Below the pieces are notes generated by a model. That model was not told the DNA's origin and made no database searches. It was given only the letters and a program-made list of their open reading frames with translations. Below are positions 1 to 9,442 of a DNA stretch of 41,429 nt, in pieces. Source of the stretch: Porphyridium purpureum (taxonomy: Eukaryota > Rhodophyta > Bangiophyceae > Porphyridiales > Porphyridiaceae); contig VRMN01000034.1 of assembly GCA_008690995.1 (NCBI GenBank), positions 1 to 41,429 on the forward strand, read 5' to 3'. The translations under genes and the position numbers were made by a program. The stretch's first letter is position 1. Every line of letters begins with the position of its first letter.

Positions 1-286
1 GCCACGGCGTCTTGATAAGCAGGCGGTGTTATTTTGATAGGAATCGGGGGGATGGGGAGGTACACGTTCACGTACTTTCAACCGAACGAAGGGAAAGAGC
101 GGGAGAAGAGCTGTGCGTGCGTGATTGTTGTTCAGAGCGCGCGCACGGGTCGGGGGGGGGCGGGGAAGGAGTGGGCGCGTGCACGCGGCGTTGGTGGGTA
201 GGTGGGCTTGCATCTGCCTCGGAGACGGGCGGCGATTCGCGAGGGAGCGTCGGGAGCGTAGGGGATCAAGGAGACGCAGAGGCACG

Positions 287-2857
287 ATGGACGAGGACGC
301 GATGCCCCCGCCGGGGTATGCCAAGTCGCTGTCGCAAAAGTTCGAGCAAGGATTTGCAAACGCGTCGCCAGACGCCGCGCGCGAGGTCGCGGCGGATGCG
401 CCCGCCGTCAGCGTGTCTGAGGGCGTGCGCAGCCTGTCGCAAAAGTTTGAGAGCAGCGGGTCGAAACCGGACGTCGCCACTGAGGCCGCCGCGGCGATCC
501 CGAGCAGCAGCAGCATGTTCAAGAGCGCGTCGCAAAAGTTCGAGGCGGCGCCGGTCGAGGCCTCTGCTGCGACGCCCACGAGCAGCAGCAGTGGCGGCGG
601 CGGCGTGCGCAGTCTTTCGCAGAAGTTTATGGTCCCGGAAACGGCGCAGGACACCCAGACGCCGCTGATCAAGAGCCTGTCGCAAAAGTACTCTGAGGGC
701 TCCACGACGCCAGCGCAAGCCGACCCCATGCCAGAGCGCGTGGTCACAGGCGGCAGCTCGGATATGGTCAGGGGTCTGTCGCAAAAGTACTCCGAGGGCC
801 CGCGAACGCCAGTGAACGACGATGATTCCATGCCGGAGCGGACGGTTACGACTGGCAGTACGGACATGGTAAAGAGTCTGTCGCAGAGGTTTGAGCAAGG
901 CGCGGTGACCGATATGGCTTCAGAGCCAGAATCCGCGTCGGGAATGATGTCAGCGCCTGTCGAAGAGGAGCCCAAGTCGCAGAGCTCTGTCGGTGTGCGC
1001 AGCCTGTCACAGAGGTTTGAAGGGGGATCGGTGGAAGCGGCCGCCGTGGCGACGGCTGCTGCGGTGGAAGCCGATGAAGATGAGGACGAGGATGAAGATG
1101 GTGACGCAGTGCTAGCCGAGGCAGAACACGAAGAGCCCAAATCGCACGGATCTACGGTACGCAGTTTGTCGCAAAAGTTTGAAAGTAACGCAGTGAGCGC
1201 TGCCGTAGCGGAAGAGGAGGCCGAGGAGAATGCGGATGATCAAATGGATCAGGCACTTGATCCGGAAGACACAGCCGCCATGGCTGCCGACGTGGCCAAT
1301 GAGGACTCCGATGTGGATTCCGATGCGGATTCTGACGCTGAGGTTGAGGCTGCTCGCGATAGCGTGAAGAGTCGAGAGGCCGCCGTGCCCCCTGTGCGTA
1401 CCGAGTCTGCCAAGCTTCGGGCCTTTGAGCGAGATGAGTCGGCGCTTCCGTTCATGGACGATGAAGGCAACTTTTATGGTCCGGCCCCGGAAAGCGTGAC
1501 CACCGTGCTGTCCGACGAGACGGTGAACGTGTCTACGGTAGGCCATACGGGCACACCACTCGAGTTTTGCTGGGTGAACGACAACTTGGCCTTCTCTGCG
1601 GGTGAGGACGGCAAAGTGGTACTGTGGGACGTAAACAGCTGCGAAGCGCTTTTGGCGTTTGTGCCGCATGCCGGCGAGCCGGTGGGTGTCATGGCTCTGC
1701 TGCCAACTCGCGAGGTGGACGGCGGGAAAGTGCTCAACCTGCTCACATTCTCGGAGGAGTCTCGCATTTTCAAAAAGTGGAAGGTATCAGCGCGCAACGC
1801 CCGGCTCATGCACTCGGTCCCGCTGCCGGAAAAGAACGGCACGCGCTCCATGATTTCGTTTGCTGAGTCGCTTGACGCCGTCGACATTTCTGATTTCTAT
1901 GAGCTGGACGACGACGGTGAGCTTGCACCAGAGTATGACCCGGCCGTCGTCTTCGCGCCACAGGAAGATGAAGCCGACGTCGCGCAGCAAGATGATGAGG
2001 AGGCAGTGGATGGCGATGCAGCCTTGGAACCAGACTCGGAAATTCTGGAGGGTGAGGAGGCGGACTTGGAGGATGAACAGCCGGGCGATGCTGCCGCTAA
2101 TGATTCAGAAGATGTTGCATTCGCAACGAGGGCACCGCCTATCGATGCTGACAGTGGAGATGCTGCGACAGAAGATGCCCTGTCGAAGGGCACGGTGCGT
2201 GGTCTGTCCACCGGGTTTGAGGGCGGCGCTGGAGCAGACAACGAGTCCGCAGCTCTCGCACAAGACCAGGCGATGGCATCGGTGGCAGAAGAGGCGCCTC
2301 CGACCGAAGAAGAAGTCGCCCCGGCACCCGCCAAGAATTCGCTGGCGTCAAGGTTCGCGATGTTTGAAAACAATATGGGGTCGCAAGTGGAAGAAAAGAA
2401 GACAATTCCAGTTGAACACTCGGACGAGATGAAGTCGCGATTTGCGATGTTTAACGAAAAGGTCGCAATGCCTCTGTCTGACTCGGAAGATGTCGTAGAA
2501 CCGGAAGCAGCAGCGACGGCTCCAAAGCTGACCGAGTCTATTGAGGAGGCGGTTCCAGAAGCGCCACGCACCAAGTCGATCAAGGATCTTATGGGTGCGT
2601 TTGACGGCTCATCGCCAAGCGCGCCGGAGGAGAGAGGCGTCGTGCCAGACCGTGAGATCTCGCGGGGTAAGTCAGTCAAGGATATGATGAGTGCGTTTGA
2701 TGGCAGTGGGTCGGCGGTGAAAGAGCCAGAGGACATCGTTGAGAATGTGGCGGTAGCGGCGCCCGAAACAGTCCCCGTAGACGCACGGGCGGATCCACCA
2801 GCGGACGATGCGGGGTCCAGCTTTAAGAATGCTTTTGCGATGTTTGGAGGCAAATAG
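287..2857 (+). CDS. Disordered acidic protein with SLSQKF motif array and a WD40-like centre
   Basis: I do not recognise the family. From the ATG at 287 the protein is 856 residues. An open frame continues upstream to a TTG, but its Arg-rich translation looks like leader sequence. The N-terminal third carries nine copies of a motif like (K/R)-S-L-S-Q-(K/R)-(F/Y), beginning near 323, 428, 521, 608, 671, 770, 872, 998 and 1160, with a weaker tenth near 2198. Copies are separated by Ala/Ser/Glu-rich, probably disordered linkers, with an Asp/Glu run near 1075-1105. Residues about 413-450 look like a WD40 blade (GHTG, then SAGEDGKVVLWDV), perhaps followed by a second poor one. The C-terminal part has two SRFAMF motifs (near 2347 and 2434), two S-(I/V)-K-D-(L/M)-M-x-A-F-D-G motifs (near 2575 and 2668) and ends FAMFGGK. 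The regular spacing suggests multivalent binding to one partner, which is inference. A scaffold or cytoskeletal adaptor is possible but unproven. Confidence 0.85.
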   Translation: MDEDAMPPPGYAKSLSQKFEQGFANASPDAAREVAADAPAVSVSEGVRSLSQKFESSGSKPDVATEAAAAIPSSSSMFKSASQKFEAAPVEASAATPTSSSSGGGGVRSLSQKFMVPETAQDTQTPLIKSLSQKYSEGSTTPAQADPMPERVVTGGSSDMVRGLSQKYSEGPRTPVNDDDSMPERTVTTGSTDMVKSLSQRFEQGAVTDMASEPESASGMMSAPVEEEPKSQSSVGVRSLSQRFEGGSVEAAAVATAAAVEADEDEDEDEDGDAVLAEAEHEEPKSHGSTVRSLSQKFESNAVSAAVAEEEAEENADDQMDQALDPEDTAAMAADVANEDSDVDSDADSDAEVEAARDSVKSREAAVPPVRTESAKLRAFERDESALPFMDDEGNFYGPAPESVTTVLSDETVNVSTVGHTGTPLEFCWVNDNLAFSAGEDGKVVLWDVNSCEALLAFVPHAGEPVGVMALLPTREVDGGKVLNLLTFSEESRIFKKWKVSARNARLMHSVPLPEKNGTRSMISFAESLDAVDISDFYELDDDGELAPEYDPAVVFAPQEDEADVAQQDDEEAVDGDAALEPDSEILEGEEADLEDEQPGDAAANDSEDVAFATRAPPIDADSGDAATEDALSKGTVRGLSTGFEGGAGADNESAALAQDQAMASVAEEAPPTEEEVAPAPAKNSLASRFAMFENNMGSQVEEKKTIPVEHSDEMKSRFAMFNEKVAMPLSDSEDVVEPEAAATAPKLTESIEEAVPEAPRTKSIKDLMGAFDGSSPSAPEERGVVPDREISRGKSVKDMMSAFDGSGSAVKEPEDIVENVAVAAPETVPVDARADPPADDAGSSFKNAFAMFGGK

Positions 2858-3261
2858 TGCTTTGCTCGGCTGTGGTTGTGCTTTCCTTTCCCCCGCGGGA
2901 CGTCTGCCTTTTCTCTTTTAATCTTTTTTGGTTCTCTTTTGTATTTGAAGCGCCGCGCTACCCGGTGTGTGACCGGAATCTTATTCGTTTCTTGAACTCG
3001 TGGGAGGTAGCTGTAGCATCTTTCCGGCTCGGCTACTCATAACGGGGGCGATGTCCGCTTTCCTTGGATATCTGGAGTGACTTGGTAAAACCGCACATGA
3101 CCCAACGAGCTTGAGATTGACAAATGACACCGCAGTATTCTGAGCACGAACCCCACGCCACTGACTATTGTATTGAACCTTGCTCGATTTGCGCCAGACC
3201 TGTGCCGTCGGGCGACGCGCACATCCCTCTTGCGACACAGCGTGCCACCTGATAGCGTCGC
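2858..3261. other. Convergent 3' intergenic region
   Basis: This lies between two genes that converge. A T- and pyrimidine-rich stretch at about 2905-2945 directly follows the plus-strand gene and is probably its 3' untranslated region. I see no RNA gene or repeat here. Confidence 0.5.
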
Positions 3262-4059
3262 TCAGAGCACCTTTCGCTGCTTGAGGCGCGTGAGCAGGAA
3301 TGAGGCCGTATACAGACCTGTCGCGACGATGAGCGTGCAGCTGAGCGTGCCCAGTCCCATAACGAGCAAAGCATTGCTGCGCGCGCTGTCAGCAGTCTGC
3401 ATCTCGGCGTCGCGGATGGCGTCGAGCTCCTTCACAATGACAACAAAGCGTTCGTGCAGAGTGTCAACCACGGTACGCAACTGCGTGAATTGCGCATCCT
3501 TGGCCAGTTCGCCGTGGCGGTCTTCGCCAGTCGGAATGGCTGCTTGCGTACGCCATGAGACAATGCGCTCCGTGTTCGGCGCCTTGGACAAATGAAGGTG
3601 CATTCCACGGCCTCCGCCACGTGATGCATCGCCGTTGGGCGAGCAGGTCGCGCGGAAGCAGACACGGAAATCACCTCCTAACCCGCTCGCAATGGTGTGT
3701 TTTACGTGGTCCATGTCGTGCGCCTCGAAAACGGCCGCTTCGTGCGCTGAAGACAATTCGGAGCGCACGCTCAGGTCTACCTGGAAGTCACCCTTCCCAT
3801 GCACCACCCATGCCTCCACTTGCACCTCAACGTCCGGCTCGAAGGCCTCTACGAAGCATTTTTCCGAGTTGGCCTCCAGGCTCAGCTCAAATGCCGCCAC
3901 TACTGGCAGATGCGCCTCGATCGAGCTCAAACCAAGCCGTTCGGCACAGTTGCTCAGGGCAGAGAGCAGCCGCGCAAAAGCCCACAGAAGCGCAAGCGTC
4001 TGGAACACGCCGAATCTCCGCCTCCGTGATGACGAGTCGCAAGCAGCAAACGCCACCAT
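3262..4059 (-). CDS. p24 family (emp24/gp25L, GOLD domain) cargo receptor
   Basis: p24 proteins are type I membrane proteins that cycle between ER and Golgi in COPI/COPII vesicles and help sort cargo such as GPI-anchored proteins. Read from the ATG at 4059 the protein is 265 residues, slightly longer than usual. It has a hydrophobic signal segment (about 17-36), a GOLD-like beta domain (about 57-160) with the two Cys expected of the family (in EKCFVE and RVCFRA), a short helical coiled-coil segment (about 193-222), one membrane span (about 230-256) and a short basic tail ending RKVL. The Arg-Lys at -4/-3 matches the dibasic ER-return signal of this family. An in-frame ATG at 4431 would add 124 residues ahead of the signal peptide. 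I prefer 4059 because it puts the signal at the N terminus. The subfamily (alpha, beta, gamma or delta) is not clear. Confidence 0.82.
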   Translation of the reverse strand: MVAFAACDSSSRRRRFGVFQTLALLWAFARLLSALSNCAERLGLSSIEAHLPVVAAFELSLEANSEKCFVEAFEPDVEVQVEAWVVHGKGDFQVDLSVRSELSSAHEAAVFEAHDMDHVKHTIASGLGGDFRVCFRATCSPNGDASRGGGRGMHLHLSKAPNTERIVSWRTQAAIPTGEDRHGELAKDAQFTQLRTVVDTLHERFVVIVKELDAIRDAEMQTADSARSNALLVMGLGTLSCTLIVATGLYTASFLLTRLKQRKVL

Positions 4060-4832
4060 GATCGGGTTAGCCCCCCGTCTAAGCGCGTGACTGGATGCAG
4101 TTTCCAGTTTCCTGTGCGTAGCCTGTTCACGCTCAGAGACAAACACGTGGCCAGTAGGCCTCAACGAACTGCCAATGTCCGCTAGTGGCACCGTCCGCAA
4201 CTTCACTGGAAAAAGAATGGTGCACGGGTCTGAGCGCGAGACAAGCGGCATGCGCGACTGGCATTCGCTGAAATTCCTGCCAGGACGCTCGCAAGGAAGT
4301 GGCGTCCTGCAAAGCCGCCTTCCGTGTTGCAACGACACCTTTTCACGCGCGGTGCAGCAGCTCAACTGTGTGAGACAAATAGACATGGTGGGCGCGGCCA
4401 CAAACAAGGCTGCTCGGCGAAGACTCAACATTTTTCATTTAGAGGGGGTGGGGAGCTGTCGTTCCCACAGTAACTTTTAATCGTAGATACTGCGCAGCAG
4501 CTCCCAGTTCTTTCATTGGATTATAAAAACTAAAGAATGTGCAGCATCCCCGGCGCGCTCGTTCTGCGCACGTCACTCGATGCAAGCGCACAGCACGCGC
4601 TTGCACAATACCTCTTTGGCATGACTGCAACTCTGATGCGCGGGGTTCTTTGCATAACGCACACAGCCATTCTGCTACGTGTCAGCGTGCAGGACCGCAT
4701 ACGCGCAGAATTGGCTTGTGTCTCCATCCAGAACACCATCCTTCCGAGCTGCGACGCAAATTGGCGCCTACGTATGCCATGCGCCTCCTTCACCATTCCT
4801 GCGTTCGTGCCTGCTCTGATGCACGCTTCGTC
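4060..4832. other. Intergenic region upstream of the p24 gene
   Basis: This separates the p24 start from the 3' end of the F-box gene; both are on the minus strand. Positions 4060-4431 stay open in the p24 frame up to another ATG, so part may be a longer N terminus or a 5' leader. The remainder contains no recognisable gene and probably holds the F-box 3' UTR and the p24 promoter. Confidence 0.4.
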
Positions 4833-6578
4833 CTACGCGAGCTCGCCGTGAAGGCTGCCAGCCTCGAGTGCGCTGTCTTCGGGGGCGCCGTCGTCTTCGA
4901 GCTCGTGAAATTCGAGAATAAAAGAGTCCATGGCGTACAGAACGCCAAACATGCGCGAGTCGGCATAACACAGCAGCAAGGCCGGGCCCCACTCTGGATA
5001 CTGGAAGCCATGCTGCGCGACGCGGCCCTGACAGCGGTGCACGTGCACAACTTGATGGGCCTCGTCATGAAAGTGAGCCAGTTCAACGAGCGCGGTGCGC
5101 AGCCCGCTGAACACGGCCTCATCATCCACGTACTCTGCGCGTGCAGCAAAGCTGGCGTGACCCGCGGGTACGTTCGGATCGCCTGTGACTTTTGTTCCAA
5201 CAATGAACTCGCCATCTGCACCTTCAAAGCCAACACGCCGCGACAACTCGACAAATTCTGCACCATGCGGACCATACAGGCCCCAGCTAAGCCCAGCCCG
5301 CCGCGGACAGGGACATAGCGCGTTATCGAGCAAGCCCGTCCTCCAATTACGGTTGGAGCTTTCACCTCGCTGGCGGCGACCAGCGGCTGGCGGCGCGACA
5401 CTTCGATATATCACTTGGCGCGGCCAATACTCGACGGGCACATGGCCGTGTTGCAGGTAGCGAACAAAGCGTTCCATCACTTGTGCGCGTGTCGCGCTCA
5501 AGTCCAGGTGCGCAGTGGTATACGGCCCGAGCTGCGTGGCGACTTGGATCGCCAGTAGATCAACATTCGACTGAGGTTGCTCCTGATTCAGAGACAGACT
5601 AGAGCCGTGAGTGCTGCCTTGCTCGTGGCCCTCACGTTGACTTACCTCATGTGCGGCCCGTGGTGATGACCACGCCCGCGTCACGGTGAACTTTCGACTT
5701 TCGCCATCTGTGTGACCGCCGCCATGTTCAATGACAAGCGGCAGGTTCGCTGGCGGTTCACTGGCCACAGCCCTCGCTTGTGCGACGGCAAGTGCGTTGA
5801 TGTACGATGGCGGGGGAGGCGGGGAGTCGCAATAAAGTAAGTTGTTCTGCGCGTCGACGCCTTCGTGAGGACGCTCAAACCAAACCAGGCGCAAGTTCAG
5901 ACGCACGGCTTCGGACATGAATGAGCTGTCTTGACTATTGCTTCCGGACTGGCTGGACTCGTAGGGTTCTACGGCAAACACCGGATCAAAAACGAGGTGC
6001 GGATTCATGGCACTGAGACCGGCAGCCTCTGCGCGGTCCGATGCGTCGTATCGGATGGCAGCTCGCTCCGCAACGAGGCGGCCTGTTTCATCGAGTCGCA
6101 CGCGTAGCAGCTGACCACGCGGGGCCGTGCTGGCTCCCCACCAGCCTTCAAGAGGCTGCATGTACGCATGCACAAAGTGCGCGATGTTGCGCGCCCCGGC
6201 TATGCGGCGCGACAGTGCTGCCAAGGCGCGATCTGCGCCTCTCTCCGCTTGACGTCTGGCAGAGTGAATCTTCATGACCTGGGACGGATGAGCAGCATGC
6301 TCCTGGCCCAGTGGGAGAGCCTCCACTGCATCTGCGACACGGATGCCGCCGTCGAAGTTCTGAGCCGATGCAGAGCCGATGAGGCAAGAAGCGAGCGCAT
6401 TGCGTGCAATCTTAATCCACAGCAAGCTCTCCGGGTGCAAAAGGTTGCTGAAAATTCGCGCTGTACACTGCAATTCGACCAGCGTTCGGAGAGGTAGTTG
6501 GGACGCAATGCGCGCGAGCGCGTCGTCGTCCAGATCCGCCAGCCCACGGGGCGCGTTCCTGTTCTCATTCGTGTTCAT
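4833..6578 (-). CDS. F-box protein, FBXO31-like substrate domain
   Basis: F-box proteins are substrate receptors of SCF (Skp1-cullin-F-box) ubiquitin ligases. This 581-residue protein starts at an ATG at 6578. An F-box lies at about residues 14-60 (LDDDALARIASQLPLRTL, then a conserved LLW segment), where it would dock Skp1. The C-terminal half matches the conserved domain of FBXO31-type proteins: a WG-A/GxYGxHGxE pattern at about 431-444 and the strongly conserved TGDPNVPAG at about 465-473, followed by a beta-rich end. A segment resembling the start of that domain (LEGWWG) lies earlier, separated by a long Ser/Gln-rich insert, so the domain appears interrupted by low-complexity sequence. In animals FBXO31 recognises damaged C-terminally amidated proteins and cyclin D; whether that applies here is inference. 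It is transcribed away from the MATE gene. Confidence 0.85.
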   Translation of the reverse strand: MNTNENRNAPRGLADLDDDALARIASQLPLRTLVELQCTARIFSNLLHPESLLWIKIARNALASCLIGSASAQNFDGGIRVADAVEALPLGQEHAAHPSQVMKIHSARRQAERGADRALAALSRRIAGARNIAHFVHAYMQPLEGWWGASTAPRGQLLRVRLDETGRLVAERAAIRYDASDRAEAAGLSAMNPHLVFDPVFAVEPYESSQSGSNSQDSSFMSEAVRLNLRLVWFERPHEGVDAQNNLLYCDSPPPPPSYINALAVAQARAVASEPPANLPLVIEHGGGHTDGESRKFTVTRAWSSPRAAHEVSQREGHEQGSTHGSSLSLNQEQPQSNVDLLAIQVATQLGPYTTAHLDLSATRAQVMERFVRYLQHGHVPVEYWPRQVIYRSVAPPAAGRRQRGESSNRNWRTGLLDNALCPCPRRAGLSWGLYGPHGAEFVELSRRVGFEGADGEFIVGTKVTGDPNVPAGHASFAARAEYVDDEAVFSGLRTALVELAHFHDEAHQVVHVHRCQGRVAQHGFQYPEWGPALLLCYADSRMFGVLYAMDSFILEFHELEDDGAPEDSALEAGSLHGELA

Positions 6579-7321
6579 CGTGCTTCCGCTTCGCCATATG
6601 CCCGCATGGCACGACGACGTGACTGCCAGACCCTGCGTCCTTTGTTCGTCGAATCACAACCGCAGGAGACGTGCGAAGCTGTCGAACCAAGCGGTCTGAT
6701 CAAATAAAAGCTCCAGCTTTTGCATCAGCAGCCAAGTCCCGCACACCGTGCTCTCCTATTCTTTTGGCCGCGCAGGACGACGCGCCGTGACTGCCAAGGT
6801 GCGGTACTTTCTCCGCGCGGCGTCCGTCTGGCAAAAGGGAGCCCGCGACCTCGTTCCGCAGGTCCGCGAGGCGGTACGATCAGCTCGTGAGCATGTCGGC
6901 TGCGCGTGACTCTCAAAGAAGCTTTATGGGGGTGTTTGAACAAATTTGCGTTTAATCCGTGGAGGCTGACGTTCAAGCGTGTGCACGTGACAAGCCGCGC
7001 TTGCCTTTGTGCGCGCGCTCCAAGGCAAGAACGCGGCGCCGAGGCCGTGCGCCTGGCTCTGCGGGAATGGCAGCCTTCAATTGCGGTTGGATTCCGTGCC
7101 GCCTGAACAGCAGCGTGGGCGACAATGTATCGCCTTTGCATATGCGTATCCACGTAGCTGGCGCACAAGAGCGCTCCGTGATCAGAGGATACGTGACAGA
7201 GACCGCTCACTGTCATGGCTGGATTCGCAGTGGGCCCAGATGTGCGCGCAAGCCAACACTTGGGAGATTGATGGCGCTGCGTCACCGTGTGAGACAGGTC
7301 ACGCGATACAGCTGCAGCAGC
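6579..7321. promoter_or_regulatory. Divergent intergenic region (F-box gene / MATE gene)
   Basis: The F-box gene leaves to the left and the MATE gene to the right, so this stretch must hold both promoters. Several in-frame ATGs (7067, 7142, 7271) precede the chosen MATE start, so its right part may be coding or 5' leader. I see no clear TATA box or conserved operator. Confidence 0.4.
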
Positions 7322-8941
7322 ATGGATATGGATGCAGATGGTAATGCGGCTGATGTCATAGCGGCCGGCGCCGATGAGCTGAGCACCACAGATAGGACGC
7401 CATCTCCGTCACCCTTGGCGACAACCAAAGAACGTAGTGATTACGACGCAGCTCTGGATGCGGTTCCGCCACGACACGAGCAGGAGCGCGAATTTAGAAA
7501 GGCACTGATTGGTCTCGCGGTGCCAGCCATGGGTGCAGTGCTGGTGGACCCCTTTTTGTCCATTGTGGATACCATGTACGTCGCACGCCTTGGCACGCTT
7601 CAACTCGCGTCGCTAGGGCCGTGCACGTCGCTTTTCAACTTTATTTTCTCAGCGTGGATGCCGCTTTTCACCATCTCAACGTCTGTGGCGGTGAGCAGTT
7701 GTTTCAAGTGCGACATGGCAAGCAACCCCGAAGACAGTGATGGAGTGCCGGCAGATGGCCTGCTGTGTTCACCCGACGCGCGCAAAGCGGCTCAGATTGT
7801 GCTGTTTGCTGGTACCCTGGCAGTCTGTGTAGGCCTCGCGTTGCTTCTGGTGGCATGGCAGTTTGCAGAGCCGCTTCTTCGCGCTGTGAATGCGTCGGAC
7901 GCCCTCATGCCGCACGCTCTAGGCTATTTGCGCGCGCGTCTGCTCGCGCTTCCATTTCTTTTTGTGCTCTTGGTGTGCGACGGTGCGCATCGAGGTGTCT
8001 CGGACACGCGCACTCCTCTCGTGATGTCGACATTGTGTGGGGCGATCAACTGCGTGCTCGACCCGTTACTTATGTTCCAGTTCGGCTGGGGCGTACCAGG
8101 CGCAGCCGCAGCCACCTCGGCAGCGCAGATTATTGTTGCACTCGCTTTTGCTCAGCGTGTGCTCGCACAGCCGCAGCGGTTTGATATTCGCGGCGCCATC
8201 CATGCTCGCATGCCTTTTCCGGCACGCGCCGACCGCATGGCGTTTTTCCGCGCGTCATCTGCCCTGCTGGTGCGCCAACTCACCAACGTGTCTGTGTGGA
8301 CGCTGATGAGCGCCTTTGCAAGTCGCATGGGAGTGCTGCACACCGCCGCGCACCAGGTCGTAATCACGGCATTTGTCTTTTGCGGGTACTTGCACGACGG
8401 TGTCGCGGTAGCGGGTCAGATCCTTACATCCCGTTACCTACAACTGCGTCCGACTCGTGTTGCTCTGCGCGTGGCGCGCCGTTTTGTGTCCACCGCCGCG
8501 CGACTTAGTCTTGTGAGCTCCTTGGGAATTGCGCTCGCTGCACAAGCGTCACTGCACCTGTGGGTGCCCGCACTTGCGTCGGATACTGCGGTCCGTGCCA
8601 TGGCCACGCGCACGTTGCGCGCGCTGCTGCTGCTCTATCCGGTTTTTACGCAGGTGTGGCTTCGCGACGCGCTTTCATTTGGTGCTCAAGACTATGCCTT
8701 TAATGCACGCGCACTCGTTGCCGCGACGCTTATGGTCGTACCGGTTTTTGCTCTAATCACCGCGGCGCGCCCCTCTACTGTGGGCCTGGCAATGGGCTTC
8801 GGCGCGGGCTTTGAGCCCTCTGTGACGGCGCTGTGGGCCGCGCTTGCGCTAGCCTATTTTCTACCTCGCCTTCTGATGCACTTACACCGCCTCTACATGA
8901 GTCGCACGGGGCCCTTCGCGACAGCAACCGGCTGGAGGTAG
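7322..8941 (+). CDS. MATE family transporter (multidrug and toxic compound extrusion)
   Basis: MATE proteins are 12-helix antiporters that export organic cations, citrate, phenolics or hormones using H+ or Na+ gradients. The MATE core starts about 60 residues after the ATG at 7322 with FRKALIGLAVPAMGAVLVDP and continues as alternating hydrophobic segments to the C terminus, for a total of 539 residues. A hydrophilic acidic loop between early helices (EDSDG region, near 7730) recalls the long loop of plant EDS5/FRD3-type MATEs, which are closer to bacterial DinF than to the detoxification MATEs. The 7322 ATG has A at -3 and G at +4. In-frame ATGs at 7271, 7142 and 7067 would lengthen the N terminus. 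No obvious transit peptide follows 7322. Substrate and membrane cannot be told from sequence. Confidence 0.85.
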   Translation: MDMDADGNAADVIAAGADELSTTDRTPSPSPLATTKERSDYDAALDAVPPRHEQEREFRKALIGLAVPAMGAVLVDPFLSIVDTMYVARLGTLQLASLGPCTSLFNFIFSAWMPLFTISTSVAVSSCFKCDMASNPEDSDGVPADGLLCSPDARKAAQIVLFAGTLAVCVGLALLLVAWQFAEPLLRAVNASDALMPHALGYLRARLLALPFLFVLLVCDGAHRGVSDTRTPLVMSTLCGAINCVLDPLLMFQFGWGVPGAAAATSAAQIIVALAFAQRVLAQPQRFDIRGAIHARMPFPARADRMAFFRASSALLVRQLTNVSVWTLMSAFASRMGVLHTAAHQVVITAFVFCGYLHDGVAVAGQILTSRYLQLRPTRVALRVARRFVSTAARLSLVSSLGIALAAQASLHLWVPALASDTAVRAMATRTLRALLLLYPVFTQVWLRDALSFGAQDYAFNARALVAATLMVVPVFALITAARPSTVGLAMGFGAGFEPSVTALWAALALAYFLPRLLMHLHRLYMSRTGPFATATGWR

Positions 8942-9442
8942 TCCAGCGGCGTTGGCTCTTTCGGATAATATCCGCCTGTCTTTGGCAAGTTGATTCGGGT
9001 CTGCTGTATTATTCGTAAGTGCGGAATGTTGGTGAGGACGCCGACATCCGCACGAGAGCGTTGCATGTTCACGTCTGGATGACACAGCTGGACGCAATGT
9101 ACATTGGTCCAAAGAAGCAACGGGAGAAAACCATGTCGGAAGAGAAGGACGACCGTGCCCGCTTGGATTTTGCGACGTGATGCTGCAGAAAGGGAAAAAA
9201 AAACTCCATTATTGTCTCTTCATGATGATACTTGACTTCTCACACGCTGAAGCGAGGCTGACCTAGCCTCCCTTGTCCTTCTATCAAAGCGACCCAGAAG
9301 ATTGGGCAAATTGCGGAAAAAAAAACATGCGTACATCTGAAGTGTTGCCATATCTCGCAACCATGTCGAGTCGCCTTGCCGTGAAAATTCGAGCAGAAAG
9401 CTTTGTGATGCGCAGGGTCCGCTTCTCGTAATTTTGCCCTTT
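8942..9442. other. Convergent 3' intergenic region
   Basis: This lies between the 3' ends of the MATE gene and the first PPR-like gene. It contains two A9 runs (9195-9203 and 9317-9325) and nothing gene-like. Confidence 0.5.

Noticed and set aside
12-668. Arg/Ser-rich 218-codon open frame overlapping the start of the first gene
   Set aside because: It overlaps the SLSQKF protein in another frame, begins in its leader and has composition typical of an out-of-frame reading of GC-rich coding DNA.
1897-2853. 318-codon minus-strand frame, Ser/Ala-rich
   Set aside because: It is antisense to the acidic SLSQKF protein; Ser/Ala richness is what the complement of Glu/Asp/Ala codons gives.
4539-5318. 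259-codon plus-strand frame
   Set aside because: It is antisense to the 3' end of the F-box gene and has no domain.
6725-7285. 186-codon minus-strand frame in the divergent promoter region
   Set aside because: Arg/Ala/His-rich, without domain or good start; it overlaps possible MATE leader sequence.
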